A stretch of DNA of 64,000 bases. Origin: Ignavibacteriales bacterium. GTDB taxonomy: Bacteria; Bacteroidota; Ignavibacteria; UBA10030. Each line of letters opens with the position of its first letter. Position 1 is the stretch's first letter. Of the stretch, positions 19,808 to 30,121 are shown piece by piece. The translations under genes were made by a program, and so were the position numbers. Location of the stretch: assembly GCA_026390575.1 (NCBI GenBank), contig JAPLFR010000008.1, forward strand, positions 186,001-250,000, written 5' to 3'. The notes beneath the pieces are model-generated. The model ran no database searches. It was not told the DNA's origin and worked only from the letters and a program-made list of their open reading frames with translations.

Positions 19808-20904
19808 ATATTCTGCTTTGTGCCGAAGATTTTGTGCTCAATGGTGTCACACGCCACATCATCGATTTAGCGAACGGGTTGGTGAAACACGGACATGGCG
19901 TTGTTGTTGCGGCAACGCCAAGCGGTGAAGAACGACGTCTTGATGCAGCAGTGATATTTGTTCCCCTATCGCTCTGCCGAGAGTCAAGTTACAAAAAAAA
20001 GTATTATGGTATTTTTTCATCAATCCTTACACTCCTTCGTACAATACGGACACATCAAATTCAAATTCTTCATACGCATAAACGGTATGCAGATGCAATC
20101 GGAAGAATTGTCGCACGGATAACCGGCATTCTTCACATCTCGACCTGTCATAATGAATTTGCTACATATACACGGTACTCTTTTTTTGGTATCATAACGA
20201 TTGCGCCATGCGAGACCATCGCGTGGATGTTGATTGAAAAATTCCACCGTTCTCCCGGAAGCATCCGGATTATTCCATACGGGATACAGGAACTTGAGCG
20301 ATATTCCTCTTCGGCAATGTCAGAGATAAAATGTACGTATGGCATCGCTCTGACCGATACGATTGTTCTCAGTGTCGGGCATCTCAATCGCCAAAAAGAC
20401 CGGCAGACACTTGTGGGGGCGATACAGCTTGTTCGGGAAGCATGGAAAGGGAAGAGTGTCGTATTCCTGATCGTCGGTGAAGGAGAAGATGAATCTCGTG
20501 TGCGTTCCATGATACGAAAGTATCATCTGGAACATATGGTAAAAATATTATCTGCACGATCAAATATTTCCGCATTGAATAACATTGCGGATTTCTGCGT
20601 TCTTTCTTCCATTCATGAAACATGGTCGTACGTATTGCTTGAAGCCGCAAGTGTGGGGAAACCGTTCATTGCAACGAGTGTGGGATGTATACCTTCATTT
20701 ATAGCGGATAATACAACGGGCATTTGTGTTCCTCCAAAAAATCCGGCACGACTTTCAGAAGCTATCATAGATTTTTTGGAACATCCGGAAATCATTCGTC
20801 AGAAAGGGGAATGCGCTCGAAAACGGTTTGAGCAATATCATTCTTATGATGTTTTTATCGCTCGTATGACTGAGCTCTATGAGAAAACTCTTTACGAAAA
20901 ATAG
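19804..20904 (+). CDS. GT4-family glycosyltransferase
   Basis: Second GT-B enzyme of the pair, translated through the ATGA overlap. ILLCAEDFVLNGVTRHIIDLANGL is typical of the acceptor domain opening (NG-x-x-R/H). HTHKRYADAIGR and STCHNEF follow. The donor domain has VLSVGHLNRQKD, VGEGEDES and SIHETWSYVLLEAASVGKPF. Length (366) is normal. The acceptor and sugar cannot be told. It ends the main polysaccharide cluster; ~240 bases without a gene separate it from the peptidase. Confidence 0.88.
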   Translation: MNILLCAEDFVLNGVTRHIIDLANGLVKHGHGVVVAATPSGEERRLDAAVIFVPLSLCRESSYKKKYYGIFSSILTLLRTIRTHQIQILHTHKRYADAIGRIVARITGILHISTCHNEFATYTRYSFFGIITIAPCETIAWMLIEKFHRSPGSIRIIPYGIQELERYSSSAMSEIKCTYGIALTDTIVLSVGHLNRQKDRQTLVGAIQLVREAWKGKSVVFLIVGEGEDESRVRSMIRKYHLEHMVKILSARSNISALNNIADFCVLSSIHETWSYVLLEAASVGKPFIATSVGCIPSFIADNTTGICVPPKNPARLSEAIIDFLEHPEIIRQKGECARKRFEQYHSYDVFIARMTELYEKTLYEK

Positions 20905-21143
20905 TTTGTCTTTTTTTAAAAAGATTTTCATAAGAATTGAAAATAATCTCTGTTTGCAATATTTGGATAAACAGTACAATAACAAAACCTAAGCTCGATC
21001 AAATGGTTGATGAAATCATCGCTGTTGATAAAAAAATGTGCTGAAGAATAAAAACAACAACAAATAATTCGTGCTTCTATCGATTATTGGTAATCTCTTC
21101 ATATATTAACGATATACAATGGGCTCTATATACGCAATTGAAG

Positions 21144-24100
21144 ATGAAAAGCAATAACCCTTATCTCATTTTAAAGGTGTTCCTTTTATGCAGTTTCCTA
21201 GAGGGAGGGATGTTCGTTGGATATGCTCAACAACATCACTTTTTGTGGGGCAGTGTTCATTTGCAGTCCAAGGGCAATGGAATAAACCTGCAAATTATTT
21301 TGCGTCCTACGGAAACAGATACTGTGGCTGTTGCGACGCGCACCTTTTATTATGCAGTAGCTCCGAAAACGAATATTCGTCTGCAATTACAGCGTCATAT
21401 CACACATGCTCTTTTAGGGAGAAACATTCAATATTTATCCTCGTTGGAACAAATACGCCAGCATATTCCAAAGACAGGAAGTTCTTTCGTTAACCTTACC
21501 GGGTATCGTTGGTTTCGCGGAAAACGGTTTGCTGTACTGTCTGTGGCTTCGTTGATACAAAACGGTTCAGCGATACAAACGGTGGATACGATTGACATTG
21601 CCATCAGTGGTGTTACTGCTTCGGCAACTTCCGCCAGTTCAAAGGATAAATACTTCCAGTCTGTCCTACAGGAGTTGGACGCTAACTCTGAAACTGCAAC
21701 GTCCGAAACAGAAGCATTGTCATGGGTGGATTCAACTAAAATATGGATACCGCTCAACGGAAAAACGATAAAGATGACGATTCCCTGTGATGGTGTCTAT
21801 CGGTTGACGTATGCTCAGTTAATGAGCCTCGTGCCCGAATTGACAAGCGTCGATCCGTCAACATTTCAACTGTTCAACAAAGGACTCGAACTGCCCATGA
21901 CAGTCAAGAGCGAGACGAATGGAATATTTTCCTCCGGTGATTATCTCGAATTTGTTGGACTGAAAAATTACAATCCCGATACTCTCTATCGTACTGTGAC
22001 CGCTGGGCAAGAAGAATATCCAGAATATATGAATCGCTATACGGACACATCGTATTATTGGTTGGTGTGGGGGAATTCCACGGGAGTCAGATACACAACA
22101 AATGATACAAATATTTCTTCGACCGATTCTCTTCAGTGGTACACTGAAACTGTTCACATTGAAAAAAACACTGTGTATGCTTATTGTGGCAGCGATGAAC
22201 TCGAGCAACAAAATCCTTATTGGACATCAGCAGATATTTGGGGATGGGGATACATTTATGCTGGTGGAAGGTTGGATCCCACTTTTACTGCGACTCAGCT
22301 GCAATCGAATGCGTTTTCTCCCCGTATTTATATGAAAATTGCCGGGTCGGCCTCTGGCAGTTCAGCGGCAAATGCACATCTTTTACAAATTGGGATTAAC
22401 TCAACTCTCTTGCCGGATACGACGGCACTTGGACCATTCGAACAAAAAGTACTGAGACGGACCGTCGATATTTCAAAACTGAACGAAGGAAATAACACAC
22501 TGCATTTTTTTTCGTACCCTACTACTTCCTTAACTAACTCAGTCCTGTTTGATTGGGCTGAAGTTGAATATCCTCGTTCATTAAAAGTTACAAACGATAG
22601 TCTCTGGTTCGGATTTAGAGATGTGGGCAGTACGGCAGTTCGAAAAGTTATTCTTACCGGATTAACTTCAAATAATCTCGTTGTCTATAAAATAGGGATA
22701 CATGCAAAACGAATAGTCGGTACAATCAGCGGAACAGGCAGCTACACACTGTCCTTTGTCGATAGCGTTTGTAATGGTGACCGCTATGTTCTTGTAACAA
22801 CAGATCATAGTGTTACACCCGTTCTTGCATATAAAAACAGTTTCGCCGGTTTGCGTAATCCATTACGTCGCGCAGATTATCTTTTAATAACCGATTCCAT
22901 ATTTTACAACACCGCCGTCAGTTATGCATCCTTTATTCAGTCGACGTATGGACTCCTCACCGCGATTATTAATATCAAAGATATTTATGATGAATTCGGA
23001 TATGGTTATCCAGTGCCGGAAGCAGAGAGAGAATTTCTTAAAGCAACGACCAATTGGAATGCTCCGATGCCTTCCTATGTGCTCTTGGTAGGAGAAGCGA
23101 ATTATGATTTTAAAAATTATATCGGTGTCCCTGCCGAAACTTACGTTCGAAATATCGTGCCGGTTTACGGTATGCCGGTGACAGATCAATGGATTGCCAA
23201 GTTGGATGATTCTTTAGATGTTCCTCAAATGTATGTCGGTCGATTGACAGCTGCTACGGTGGAAGAATTTCAACGGTACTTTACACGACTCGAAACGTAT
23301 GTACATCAATCCTTCGATGTGTGGAATAAACGTTATCTGTTTTTTGCCGGTGGTTCAAGCAGCAGCGAAAATTCAACCTTTCATACCGTTAATCAATCCA
23401 TCATGGACAATATCGTCAAACCGAGACCGATTGGCGGGATTGCAATCGATTTTTATAAAACCGTTAATCCGGTGTCGAGTTTTGGACCGTACACCGTTAC
23501 ACAAATTTCAAATGCAATTGATAGCAGTGCGGTGATGATTACTTACATCGGACATAGCGGAACGGAAACATGGGATAATGATATCAATAGTGTGACGGAT
23601 CTGGCAAATAATGTCGGGCGTTATCCGCTTATTTCTGATTTTGGATGTTCTACAGCAAAATTTGCTGAACCTAATATTCGTTCTTTTAGTGAACAATTTG
23701 TGGTTGGTACAAATGGCTCTGCGATTGGATATATCGGAAATTCATCCTTAGGATTTGTTTCGATTGCTACCTCACTGCCGGAACATTTCTTTGAAAAAGT
23801 CATGTCAGATTCTACGCATACTATTGGAAAAGATCATCTCTTAGGAAAACTTCTTACGCTGAGCCAAAATGGATGGACGAATACTTCGATGGGAAGGCAG
23901 TTAATGTTGACTAATACATTGATTGGTGATCCTGCGGTTCGCTTGCCGATTCCGGCGTTACCGAATCTGGTTATTTCCAGCAGTCTGATTTCTTCTTTAC
24001 CTGGCATTCCATCAGATGATAATGATGCAGTTTCCCTGGCGATTCCGTATCATAATTTAGGATCTGTGCCTACTGATACATTCAAAGTAAAAGTTACACA

Positions 24101-26405
24101 TACATATCTCACGACGAACTCCGATACAATACTTTCCTTGCCAATTCCCTTGTATGCCGACACAATTCATCTTTCGTACATCGTAAGGAACTTGCCAGGA
24201 AAACATACCTTTGCCATACAATTAAACCCGGCTCATACAGTTTCGGAGTCAAATTATTCCGATAATTTCTGTGAATATTCTATTGTAGTACAAACGGCGG
24301 TATATAGAATTGCATATCCTGTTCCAGAGTTGAATTGCCCGTCGAAAAAATTTGTTCTTCTTAATCCGGTCAAAAAAACAAGCGATGCAAATACCGTGAC
24401 AATTATGATTGATACGAGTGAGTCGTTCTTAACTGCGTCTTCCTATACAGCTCCTCTAGGACAGGTAGTAACATCCTTTGTGCCTATCGATACAGTAGTA
24501 AAACGATATTACTGGAAAACTTCCGGGAATTCAACTACCGCTTCCGGTTCCTTTATTCCTTCATCTGACTCTTTAACTCGCTGGACACAATCTACGTCAT
24601 CAGAATGGACGGCGAATTCCTACCAATATACCGAACATACATCAAAGGGTGTATCCTTAATAGATTCAACGTATGCAATTGAAATTGTTTCATCTGGATG
24701 GAATACTTCTAGATACGGTGCTGTGAAAGTGAATGACAATAATTTAATCGGTACGACATTCAGTCGAGGAATAACAGTTGTACAACTTGATACTATGGAT
24801 TTTCATGTTATTCAACAAAAGTCGTTCGATACCCATGCAGACACGATGAATGCTGCATCGTTAGCAGCTTACCTGAATGCGATGATAGATCGAAGTCTTG
24901 TTGCCATGGTTGTTATCGATGAAGCACAAAGTTTTTTAACGGAATCAGCATGCACCGCAATCAAAAAGTTTGGTAGCCGATATATAGATCACATACGGGC
25001 GGGGGAAGGATATAGGGCTGCGTGGGCTTTGTTCGGGCGAAAAGGATCTGCTATCGGAGAATCTCTCGAATCATGGCACCCTGCCGCCGATTCATTACGG
25101 GCAATTTTGGATACTACAATTACGAATATATCGTTTAACGGTTATGTGCTCAGTCCTTCTTTCGGTCCTGCAAGTCAATGGACAACGGTGAACATAACAA
25201 AGAACACTCCTTCAGGCAGTACGTTAGGAATGTATGTACTTGGGACAACGCTTACCGGCACGTTGGACACGCTTGTGAAAAACGATACCAGCAGCACGAT
25301 AGACCTGACTTCTTTCAGTGCAAAGAAATATCGTTCGTTGCGTTTACTGGGAAAATTTATGGTAAATACATCTGGTGAAACTCCAATTTTAAAAGATTGG
25401 GAGGTGGTACTGAAATCTCCGCCGGAACTTGCCATTAATTATCAATGTGTTTCGATAACTGCCGATACATTATTGGAAGGGAAATCCTTAGGAATATCAT
25501 CAAAAATATTCAATGCAGGCGAGCAACCCGTCGATAGCGTAAAAGTAGTCTTTACGTTGATGAATAGCGGCATTCGCCAAAAAGATACAGTATTAGTCCC
25601 AGTCGTTCCTGCTGATTCATTTGCAACCATTAATTATTCTCTCATGACTGCGGGACGTGCAGGTAGTAATACAGAAATTATTTCCATTGATCCCGACCAA
25701 ACTATACCGGAGATTTATACCGTCAATAATTATTATTCATTTTCTTTTTATGTTCAGAGCGATACGACTAAACCAACCTTCGATATCACATTTGATGGGC
25801 GGCGCATTTATGATGGTGATTATATCCTGCCGCATCCTACAATCAGAATAGCGATTTATGATAACAGTCCGCTGCCGATACAAAATCCCTCTTTTGTGAA
25901 TCTCACACTGGATGACCGAAGAATTACACTTGGAGAATATCCGGATAGTCTATTTGAAACCAAGTCAGGACCTGAAAAAGCAGTCGTAACATTTAAACCG
26001 GCATTAAGCGGTAAAAAAGATGCCTATAAGCTTATGCTGCAAGTTAAAGATTCGACCGGCAATGAGGTAGATTTAGGCAATCCAATATATTTTGTAGTTG
26101 ACTCTGTTTGGGAGATAAGAAATGTGTTTAATTATCCCAATCCATTTGCCTCAGAAACATATTTTACGTTTTTACTGACCAATTATGCTGACGAAGTGGA
26201 GATCAAGATATATACCATCAGCGGAAGACTCATTCAAGATATACTCGTGCCTCCTCAATCAGAAAATGCGTACTATCAAGTGTACTGGAATGGCAGAGAT
26301 CGCGATGGTGATGAAATAGCAAATGGAGTGTATTTCTATAAAATCATTGCGAAAAGTAATGGATTGACAAGGGAACTCATACAGAAATTAGCAAAGATTC
26401 GATAG
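21144..26405 (+). CDS. Gingipain-family (C25) cysteine peptidase, PorU-like, T9SS-associated
   Basis: Large exported protein, 1753 residues from the ATG at 21144; a TTG at 21087 would put extra residues before the signal peptide, which ends near VGYA-Q. The N-terminal region (~195-330) has the GVYRLTYAQL, VDPSTFQLFNKG and GDYLEFVG blocks of PorU-like proteins. The C25 catalytic domain (~570-930) has the His/Cys pair H804 (YIGHSG) and C835 (DFGCST). CARDB-like beta domains follow (~945-1055 and ~1430-1530). The C-terminus has NYPNPFASET and an FlgD-like WNGRDRDGDEIANGVYFYK end, as in T9SS cargo. PorU of Porphyromonas is shorter and trims cargo and joins it to anionic LPS. This could be that sortase or a C25 cargo protease; the adjacent polysaccharide genes fit the first. 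Confidence 0.85.
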   Translation: MKSNNPYLILKVFLLCSFLEGGMFVGYAQQHHFLWGSVHLQSKGNGINLQIILRPTETDTVAVATRTFYYAVAPKTNIRLQLQRHITHALLGRNIQYLSSLEQIRQHIPKTGSSFVNLTGYRWFRGKRFAVLSVASLIQNGSAIQTVDTIDIAISGVTASATSASSKDKYFQSVLQELDANSETATSETEALSWVDSTKIWIPLNGKTIKMTIPCDGVYRLTYAQLMSLVPELTSVDPSTFQLFNKGLELPMTVKSETNGIFSSGDYLEFVGLKNYNPDTLYRTVTAGQEEYPEYMNRYTDTSYYWLVWGNSTGVRYTTNDTNISSTDSLQWYTETVHIEKNTVYAYCGSDELEQQNPYWTSADIWGWGYIYAGGRLDPTFTATQLQSNAFSPRIYMKIAGSASGSSAANAHLLQIGINSTLLPDTTALGPFEQKVLRRTVDISKLNEGNNTLHFFSYPTTSLTNSVLFDWAEVEYPRSLKVTNDSLWFGFRDVGSTAVRKVILTGLTSNNLVVYKIGIHAKRIVGTISGTGSYTLSFVDSVCNGDRYVLVTTDHSVTPVLAYKNSFAGLRNPLRRADYLLITDSIFYNTAVSYASFIQSTYGLLTAIINIKDIYDEFGYGYPVPEAEREFLKATTNWNAPMPSYVLLVGEANYDFKNYIGVPAETYVRNIVPVYGMPVTDQWIAKLDDSLDVPQMYVGRLTAATVEEFQRYFTRLETYVHQSFDVWNKRYLFFAGGSSSSENSTFHTVNQSIMDNIVKPRPIGGIAIDFYKTVNPVSSFGPYTVTQISNAIDSSAVMITYIGHSGTETWDNDINSVTDLANNVGRYPLISDFGCSTAKFAEPNIRSFSEQFVVGTNGSAIGYIGNSSLGFVSIATSLPEHFFEKVMSDSTHTIGKDHLLGKLLTLSQNGWTNTSMGRQLMLTNTLIGDPAVRLPIPALPNLVISSSLISSLPGIPSDDNDAVSLAIPYHNLGSVPTDTFKVKVTHTYLTTNSDTILSLPIPLYADTIHLSYIVRNLPGKHTFAIQLNPAHTVSESNYSDNFCEYSIVVQTAVYRIAYPVPELNCPSKKFVLLNPVKKTSDANTVTIMIDTSESFLTASSYTAPLGQVVTSFVPIDTVVKRYYWKTSGNSTTASGSFIPSSDSLTRWTQSTSSEWTANSYQYTEHTSKGVSLIDSTYAIEIVSSGWNTSRYGAVKVNDNNLIGTTFSRGITVVQLDTMDFHVIQQKSFDTHADTMNAASLAAYLNAMIDRSLVAMVVIDEAQSFLTESACTAIKKFGSRYIDHIRAGEGYRAAWALFGRKGSAIGESLESWHPAADSLRAILDTTITNISFNGYVLSPSFGPASQWTTVNITKNTPSGSTLGMYVLGTTLTGTLDTLVKNDTSSTIDLTSFSAKKYRSLRLLGKFMVNTSGETPILKDWEVVLKSPPELAINYQCVSITADTLLEGKSLGISSKIFNAGEQPVDSVKVVFTLMNSGIRQKDTVLVPVVPADSFATINYSLMTAGRAGSNTEIISIDPDQTIPEIYTVNNYYSFSFYVQSDTTKPTFDITFDGRRIYDGDYILPHPTIRIAIYDNSPLPIQNPSFVNLTLDDRRITLGEYPDSLFETKSGPEKAVVTFKPALSGKKDAYKLMLQVKDSTGNEVDLGNPIYFVVDSVWEIRNVFNYPNPFASETYFTFLLTNYADEVEIKIYTISGRLIQDILVPPQSENAYYQVYWNGRDRDGDEIANGVYFYKIIAKSNGLTRELIQKLAKIR

Positions 26406-26414
26406 AGTAAAGAA

Positions 26415-27149
26415 ATGGAATTCTCAATTATTGTTCCAACATACCAAGAAGAAGGATGTATTGAACAATGTCTTCGCTCCATCGCACAGCAGAAATATGA
26501 ACGTACAGAGTATGAAATTATTGTCTCTGATGCTCATTCAACAGATCGTACTGTTGAGAAGGCGAGACAGTACGCAGATAGGATTATTCATGATGATCGG
26601 AGAGGAATTGCATACGGAAGGAATGCAGGCGCATTGAGTGCGTGCGGAGACATTCTCGTGTTTGTAGACGCAGATGCGACTCTGTCATCAGATTTCCTTA
26701 TTCAATCTCATCAGGTATTTCAAAATTCATCAGTTGTTGGAATGACGGGGATTCCAAAACCAAGCGATGGTGGATTTTTGCAGCGGTTTGTGTATAGAGG
26801 CACGTACTGGCTGGTTCGCATTTTTTATTTTTTTGGCGTCTCGTTATTTCCAGGAATTTGTGTAGCGTATCGTCGGGAACCATTCAAGAAGCTTGGAGGT
26901 TTCCGTGAAGATTTTGGTATTGTTGAAGATCTTGATTTGAGCAGACGAATATCGCGCATGGGTCGATGTAAAATAAATAAAAAGGCACGCGCTTTTGTCT
27001 CCACGCGGAGGTTAGAAAAGCATTTACTCTCGACAGTGACGTTTCATATCTATTCTGATATACGATATCTTTTCACTGGAAAAACATCAAAACATTATCC
27101 AAAAATTGAGGAAATGAATTCATGGAAAGATTTATGGCAGAATCATTGA
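26415..27149 (+). CDS. Small GT2-family glycosyltransferase
   Basis: GT-A domain only, 244 residues. FSIIVPTYQEEGCIEQCLRS, VSDAHSTDRT, GIAYGRNAG and VFVDADAT (the DxD) are the core. The later GFREDFGIVEDLDLSRR carries the catalytic ED pair. A short hydrophobic stretch (~135-150) may touch the membrane. It begins ten bases after the peptidase stop and its 3' end overlaps the Wzi-like gene by 28 bases, so the three are probably co-expressed. Substrate unknown. Confidence 0.87.
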   Translation: MEFSIIVPTYQEEGCIEQCLRSIAQQKYERTEYEIIVSDAHSTDRTVEKARQYADRIIHDDRRGIAYGRNAGALSACGDILVFVDADATLSSDFLIQSHQVFQNSSVVGMTGIPKPSDGGFLQRFVYRGTYWLVRIFYFFGVSLFPGICVAYRREPFKKLGGFREDFGIVEDLDLSRRISRMGRCKINKKARAFVSTRRLEKHLLSTVTFHIYSDIRYLFTGKTSKHYPKIEEMNSWKDLWQNH

Positions 27150-28873
27150 ACAATATAAAACAGGACAAAAATAAAAAAACAAAACGAACATTCATTGTTT
27201 TAACGATTGTCTTCTTCGCCACAAGTGTGATTCATGTTCAGGCTCAATCTATCGACGTGCCGGTGAACCATGAAGTATATGATTTCCTCAAAAGAATGGA
27301 GGCACGCCAATTAGTTACCGATTATAAGGATGCTGCTCTGCCTCTTTCTCGGATGCAGTTAGCAACTTATTTGGTAGTACTGGAACAAAAAGTAGATGCT
27401 ATGACACGTGTAGAGCGCGAAACTTATGAATTCCTTAAAACAGAATTTAACTACGAAATACTTAAAATATCCGGAGACATTCAACCAAGCGAAACACGAT
27501 GGCATATCTATTCACACGACCTGAATCAAGGAATGTTGAATTTTGATATTGATTATAGCCTATCCCAAATATCTGCAAAAGATCAATCAACCTTCATGCG
27601 TTCGCAGGGGTTGAAGATGTATGGATATATGTATAATTCTATCGGTTTCTATTTCAATTATGTTGATAATCGTGAAAGTGGTAATAACATTGACTATAGT
27701 CGACTGAATGATAAAGATTTACCGCAGGCTTCTTGGCTCTCCAGTGCAGATATGAATTATTATAGTCGAATAAAAACACGCCAAAGAGGTGTTGTACCTT
27801 CTCAGCTCACCGGAACAAACAATTTTCAATTTGATGAAATGAATGCACAATTTAGCTGGCAAATTGGATCGTTTACACTGTCACTAGAAAAGATGAACAA
27901 TGTTTGGGGATATGGAAGAAACGGCACAGTCATATTTTCCGATAATGCACCATCATATCCGCAAATTAAACTGCGTATTCCTATCTCTGAAAATATCGAT
28001 TTCATTTATTTCCATGGAGAATTAAATTCAAACGTTGTTGATTCATCACTTTCCTATTTAGTCACTTATCCCAATCAGAGATATTCGACATTCCGCGCGG
28101 TGGACCATTCAAAATATATTGCTGCACATCAATTGGAAATATCATTATGGCATGGTGTTGATTTTTCTATTGGCGAATCTATTGTGTACAGCGATCGAGG
28201 ACCATTGTTGATGTATTTAATTCCTATCATGTTTTTCAAGGCTGGTGAACATTACAATGACAATAAAGATAATTGCCAATTATTCGGCAGCATTGATCTC
28301 AATGTCATTAAAAATGTGAATGCCTATGTATCATTGTTTATTGATGAGCTAAACACTGACAAATTGTTTGATCCAAATCTTTCGCATAGACAAGTCGCAT
28401 TTACTTCTGGGCTTCGAGTCTTTGATATTCCAGCAACAAATTTCGATATGACGGTTGAGTATACAAGAGTGAATCCAGCGACGTATAATCATCAATATCC
28501 TTCGACAACGTTTACAAATAATGGGTTTGTGTTAGGAAACTGGATGGGTCAGAATGCTGACGATTTATTTCTGGAAGTAGGATTGACTCCGATGCATTCA
28601 TTGCGGTTATCAACTTTTGGTGAAATTTATCGAAAAGGAGGTATGCTCTCATTATTTGATCAATATAGTACTGATCAAGGAAATTGGACATTTCTGTTTG
28701 GTCCTTTGCACATAGAACGCTCTTTCGGTATTACTGCAAAATACCAACCACTTCGCGATGTTTTTATTAATCTCAGTGCACGATTACATAAAATTGAAGA
28801 TGAAGTAGATCCAGCGCAGAACCGCGCACATCAGTTTGAATTTACTCTCGGGGCGGGTATCGGGTTATGGTAA
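27122..28873 (+). CDS. Wzi-family capsule assembly outer-membrane protein
   Basis: Beta-barrel related to Wzi, which binds capsule polymer at the outer membrane. A long positively charged N-terminus and signal peptide (to about VQAQ, ~residue 42) is followed by VPVNHEVYDFLKRMEARQ and PLSRMQLATYL, a segment common in this phylum's Wzi-like proteins. The barrel part has aromatic strands, the block GVDFSIGESIVYSDRG, and GNWMGQNADDLFLEVG near residue 475, both family marks. The ATG at 27122 overlaps the GT2; the ATG at 27134 is an alternative. It fits a capsule or LPS-linked polymer assembled from this cluster. Confidence 0.85.
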   Translation: MERFMAESLNNIKQDKNKKTKRTFIVLTIVFFATSVIHVQAQSIDVPVNHEVYDFLKRMEARQLVTDYKDAALPLSRMQLATYLVVLEQKVDAMTRVERETYEFLKTEFNYEILKISGDIQPSETRWHIYSHDLNQGMLNFDIDYSLSQISAKDQSTFMRSQGLKMYGYMYNSIGFYFNYVDNRESGNNIDYSRLNDKDLPQASWLSSADMNYYSRIKTRQRGVVPSQLTGTNNFQFDEMNAQFSWQIGSFTLSLEKMNNVWGYGRNGTVIFSDNAPSYPQIKLRIPISENIDFIYFHGELNSNVVDSSLSYLVTYPNQRYSTFRAVDHSKYIAAHQLEISLWHGVDFSIGESIVYSDRGPLLMYLIPIMFFKAGEHYNDNKDNCQLFGSIDLNVIKNVNAYVSLFIDELNTDKLFDPNLSHRQVAFTSGLRVFDIPATNFDMTVEYTRVNPATYNHQYPSTTFTNNGFVLGNWMGQNADDLFLEVGLTPMHSLRLSTFGEIYRKGGMLSLFDQYSTDQGNWTFLFGPLHIERSFGITAKYQPLRDVFINLSARLHKIEDEVDPAQNRAHQFEFTLGAGIGLW

Positions 28874-28947
28874 TAATCAGCTTTTTGCATATTTCACTTA
28901 AACTTTGAACCGATAGAGTTGTCAAATAATAAAATGATTTGGTATAG

Positions 28948-29505
28948 ATGATTGACTCCACTGACCTTGAACTTGTCACATTGTTCCAGAATGGCAATGA
29001 GACATCTTTTAACGAGTTGGTAAGACGATATCAAGAAAAGATATATTGGATTGCACGCAGGTTTGTAAACGATCATGATCAGGCAGATGATATCGTTCAA
29101 GAAGTATTTGTAAAAGTATATAGCGCATTAAAAAAATTCCGTGGAGAATCAAGTGTGTATACATGGTTGTACCGGATCACAGTTAATGTAGCACTCAACG
29201 CTCTTCGGAAACAACGCATCAGGGATTTTGTCCGCATCGATGAATACTTTGAAAAAGCCGACGATGAAAATGAACAACCTGATGTTCTCTTCGAAAAAGA
29301 GGAAGAGCAGAAACTTATAGAAGAAGCAATAACAAAACTTCCAGAGAAACAAAAAGCTGTCTTTATCCTCAGGTACCATGAGGAATTATCATACGAGGAA
29401 ATATCACTCATTCTAAAAACATCGACAGGCGGACTCAAAGCAAATTATTTCCATGCCGTAAAGAAAATTGGAGAGTATGTTAATCGTGCACACAGAACAC
29501 GTTAA
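28948..29505 (+). CDS. ECF-family RNA polymerase sigma factor
   Basis: Region 2 (residues ~22-90) has YWIARRF, DQADDIVQEVFVKVY and the FRGESSVYTWLYRI core of ECF factors. Region 4 (~120-180) has LPEKQKAVFILRYHEELSYEEIS and the second helix after STGGLK. Between them an acidic linker of ~35 residues. It is followed, with overlap, by a zinc anti-sigma factor and a small exported protein, the usual arrangement for an envelope-sensing module. A TTGTCA-N18-TATAGA pair just upstream runs into the start codon, so I do not call it a promoter. Confidence 0.95.
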   Translation: MIDSTDLELVTLFQNGNETSFNELVRRYQEKIYWIARRFVNDHDQADDIVQEVFVKVYSALKKFRGESSVYTWLYRITVNVALNALRKQRIRDFVRIDEYFEKADDENEQPDVLFEKEEEQKLIEEAITKLPEKQKAVFILRYHEELSYEEISLILKTSTGGLKANYFHAVKKIGEYVNRAHRTR

Positions 29506-30121
29506 ATATGATTTGATGGATTATATTACAAACAGATTAAATACAGAAGAACGCATTCGGGTTGAACAGCATTTACAACTATGTTCTTCTTGCAGGGCTG
29601 AATACAAGGAATTGCTGGCGGTAGATACAGCTTTAACACGAATGCATACTATATCGCCAGTATCTGTATATTATTCTACCATTCTTCCGAGGGTTAGAAA
29701 GCGTCTTGTTTCTCAAAAACGATTTATCTGGGATTATGGCTATGGTGCGGCGAAGATTGTTCTTCCACTTGCGGTGTCAGTCTTGCTTGTCGTTCTTTTC
29801 ATGAAAGTACCCACAGATTCTGCATCTGAGTCTGTACAGACAGAAGCTCTGCATCAAGCAATGATGGATTTCAATGAAGAAGAAGTACTGCAAGCTGTTG
29901 AAAAGGAATATGAAGGATTATCTTTATCGCCTAATCAGGAAATTGCCGCTGCTGGTGTTGCAGAGCATCTGCAGGGAGATCGATTCCTGAAATCGGCTGT
30001 ATCAAAACAAATCGAGAACGAAGAAACTGCAGAGATGGATGTTGAAGGGATGATTTCTGATTTAGACGGAGAGCAAGTTGACCTGGTATTATCCGGCCTT
30101 TCTGAAAGGAATATACTATGA
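29477..30121 (+). CDS. Anti-sigma factor with zinc-finger and one membrane segment
   Basis: The N-terminal domain carries an H-x3-C-x2-C zinc motif (HLQLCSSC, residues ~34-41) as in RsrA/ChrR-like zf-HC2 anti-sigma factors. A hydrophobic segment (~88-108) would span the inner membrane, leaving ~100 residues outside, rich in Glu. Its partner is the upstream sigma factor, whose 3' end it overlaps by 29 bases. Start is uncertain: ATG 29477 is used; GTG 29486 has better spacing from a GGAGAG ribosome site, and TTG 29468 also opens the frame. The stop overlaps the next gene as ATGA. Confidence 0.85.
   Translation: MLIVHTEHVKYDLMDYITNRLNTEERIRVEQHLQLCSSCRAEYKELLAVDTALTRMHTISPVSVYYSTILPRVRKRLVSQKRFIWDYGYGAAKIVLPLAVSVLLVVLFMKVPTDSASESVQTEALHQAMMDFNEEEVLQAVEKEYEGLSLSPNQEIAAAGVAEHLQGDRFLKSAVSKQIENEETAEMDVEGMISDLDGEQVDLVLSGLSERNIL

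Noticed and set aside
28919-28948. TTGTCA-N18-TATAGA before the sigma factor
   Set aside because: The -10 would overlap the start codon, so RNA would begin inside the gene.
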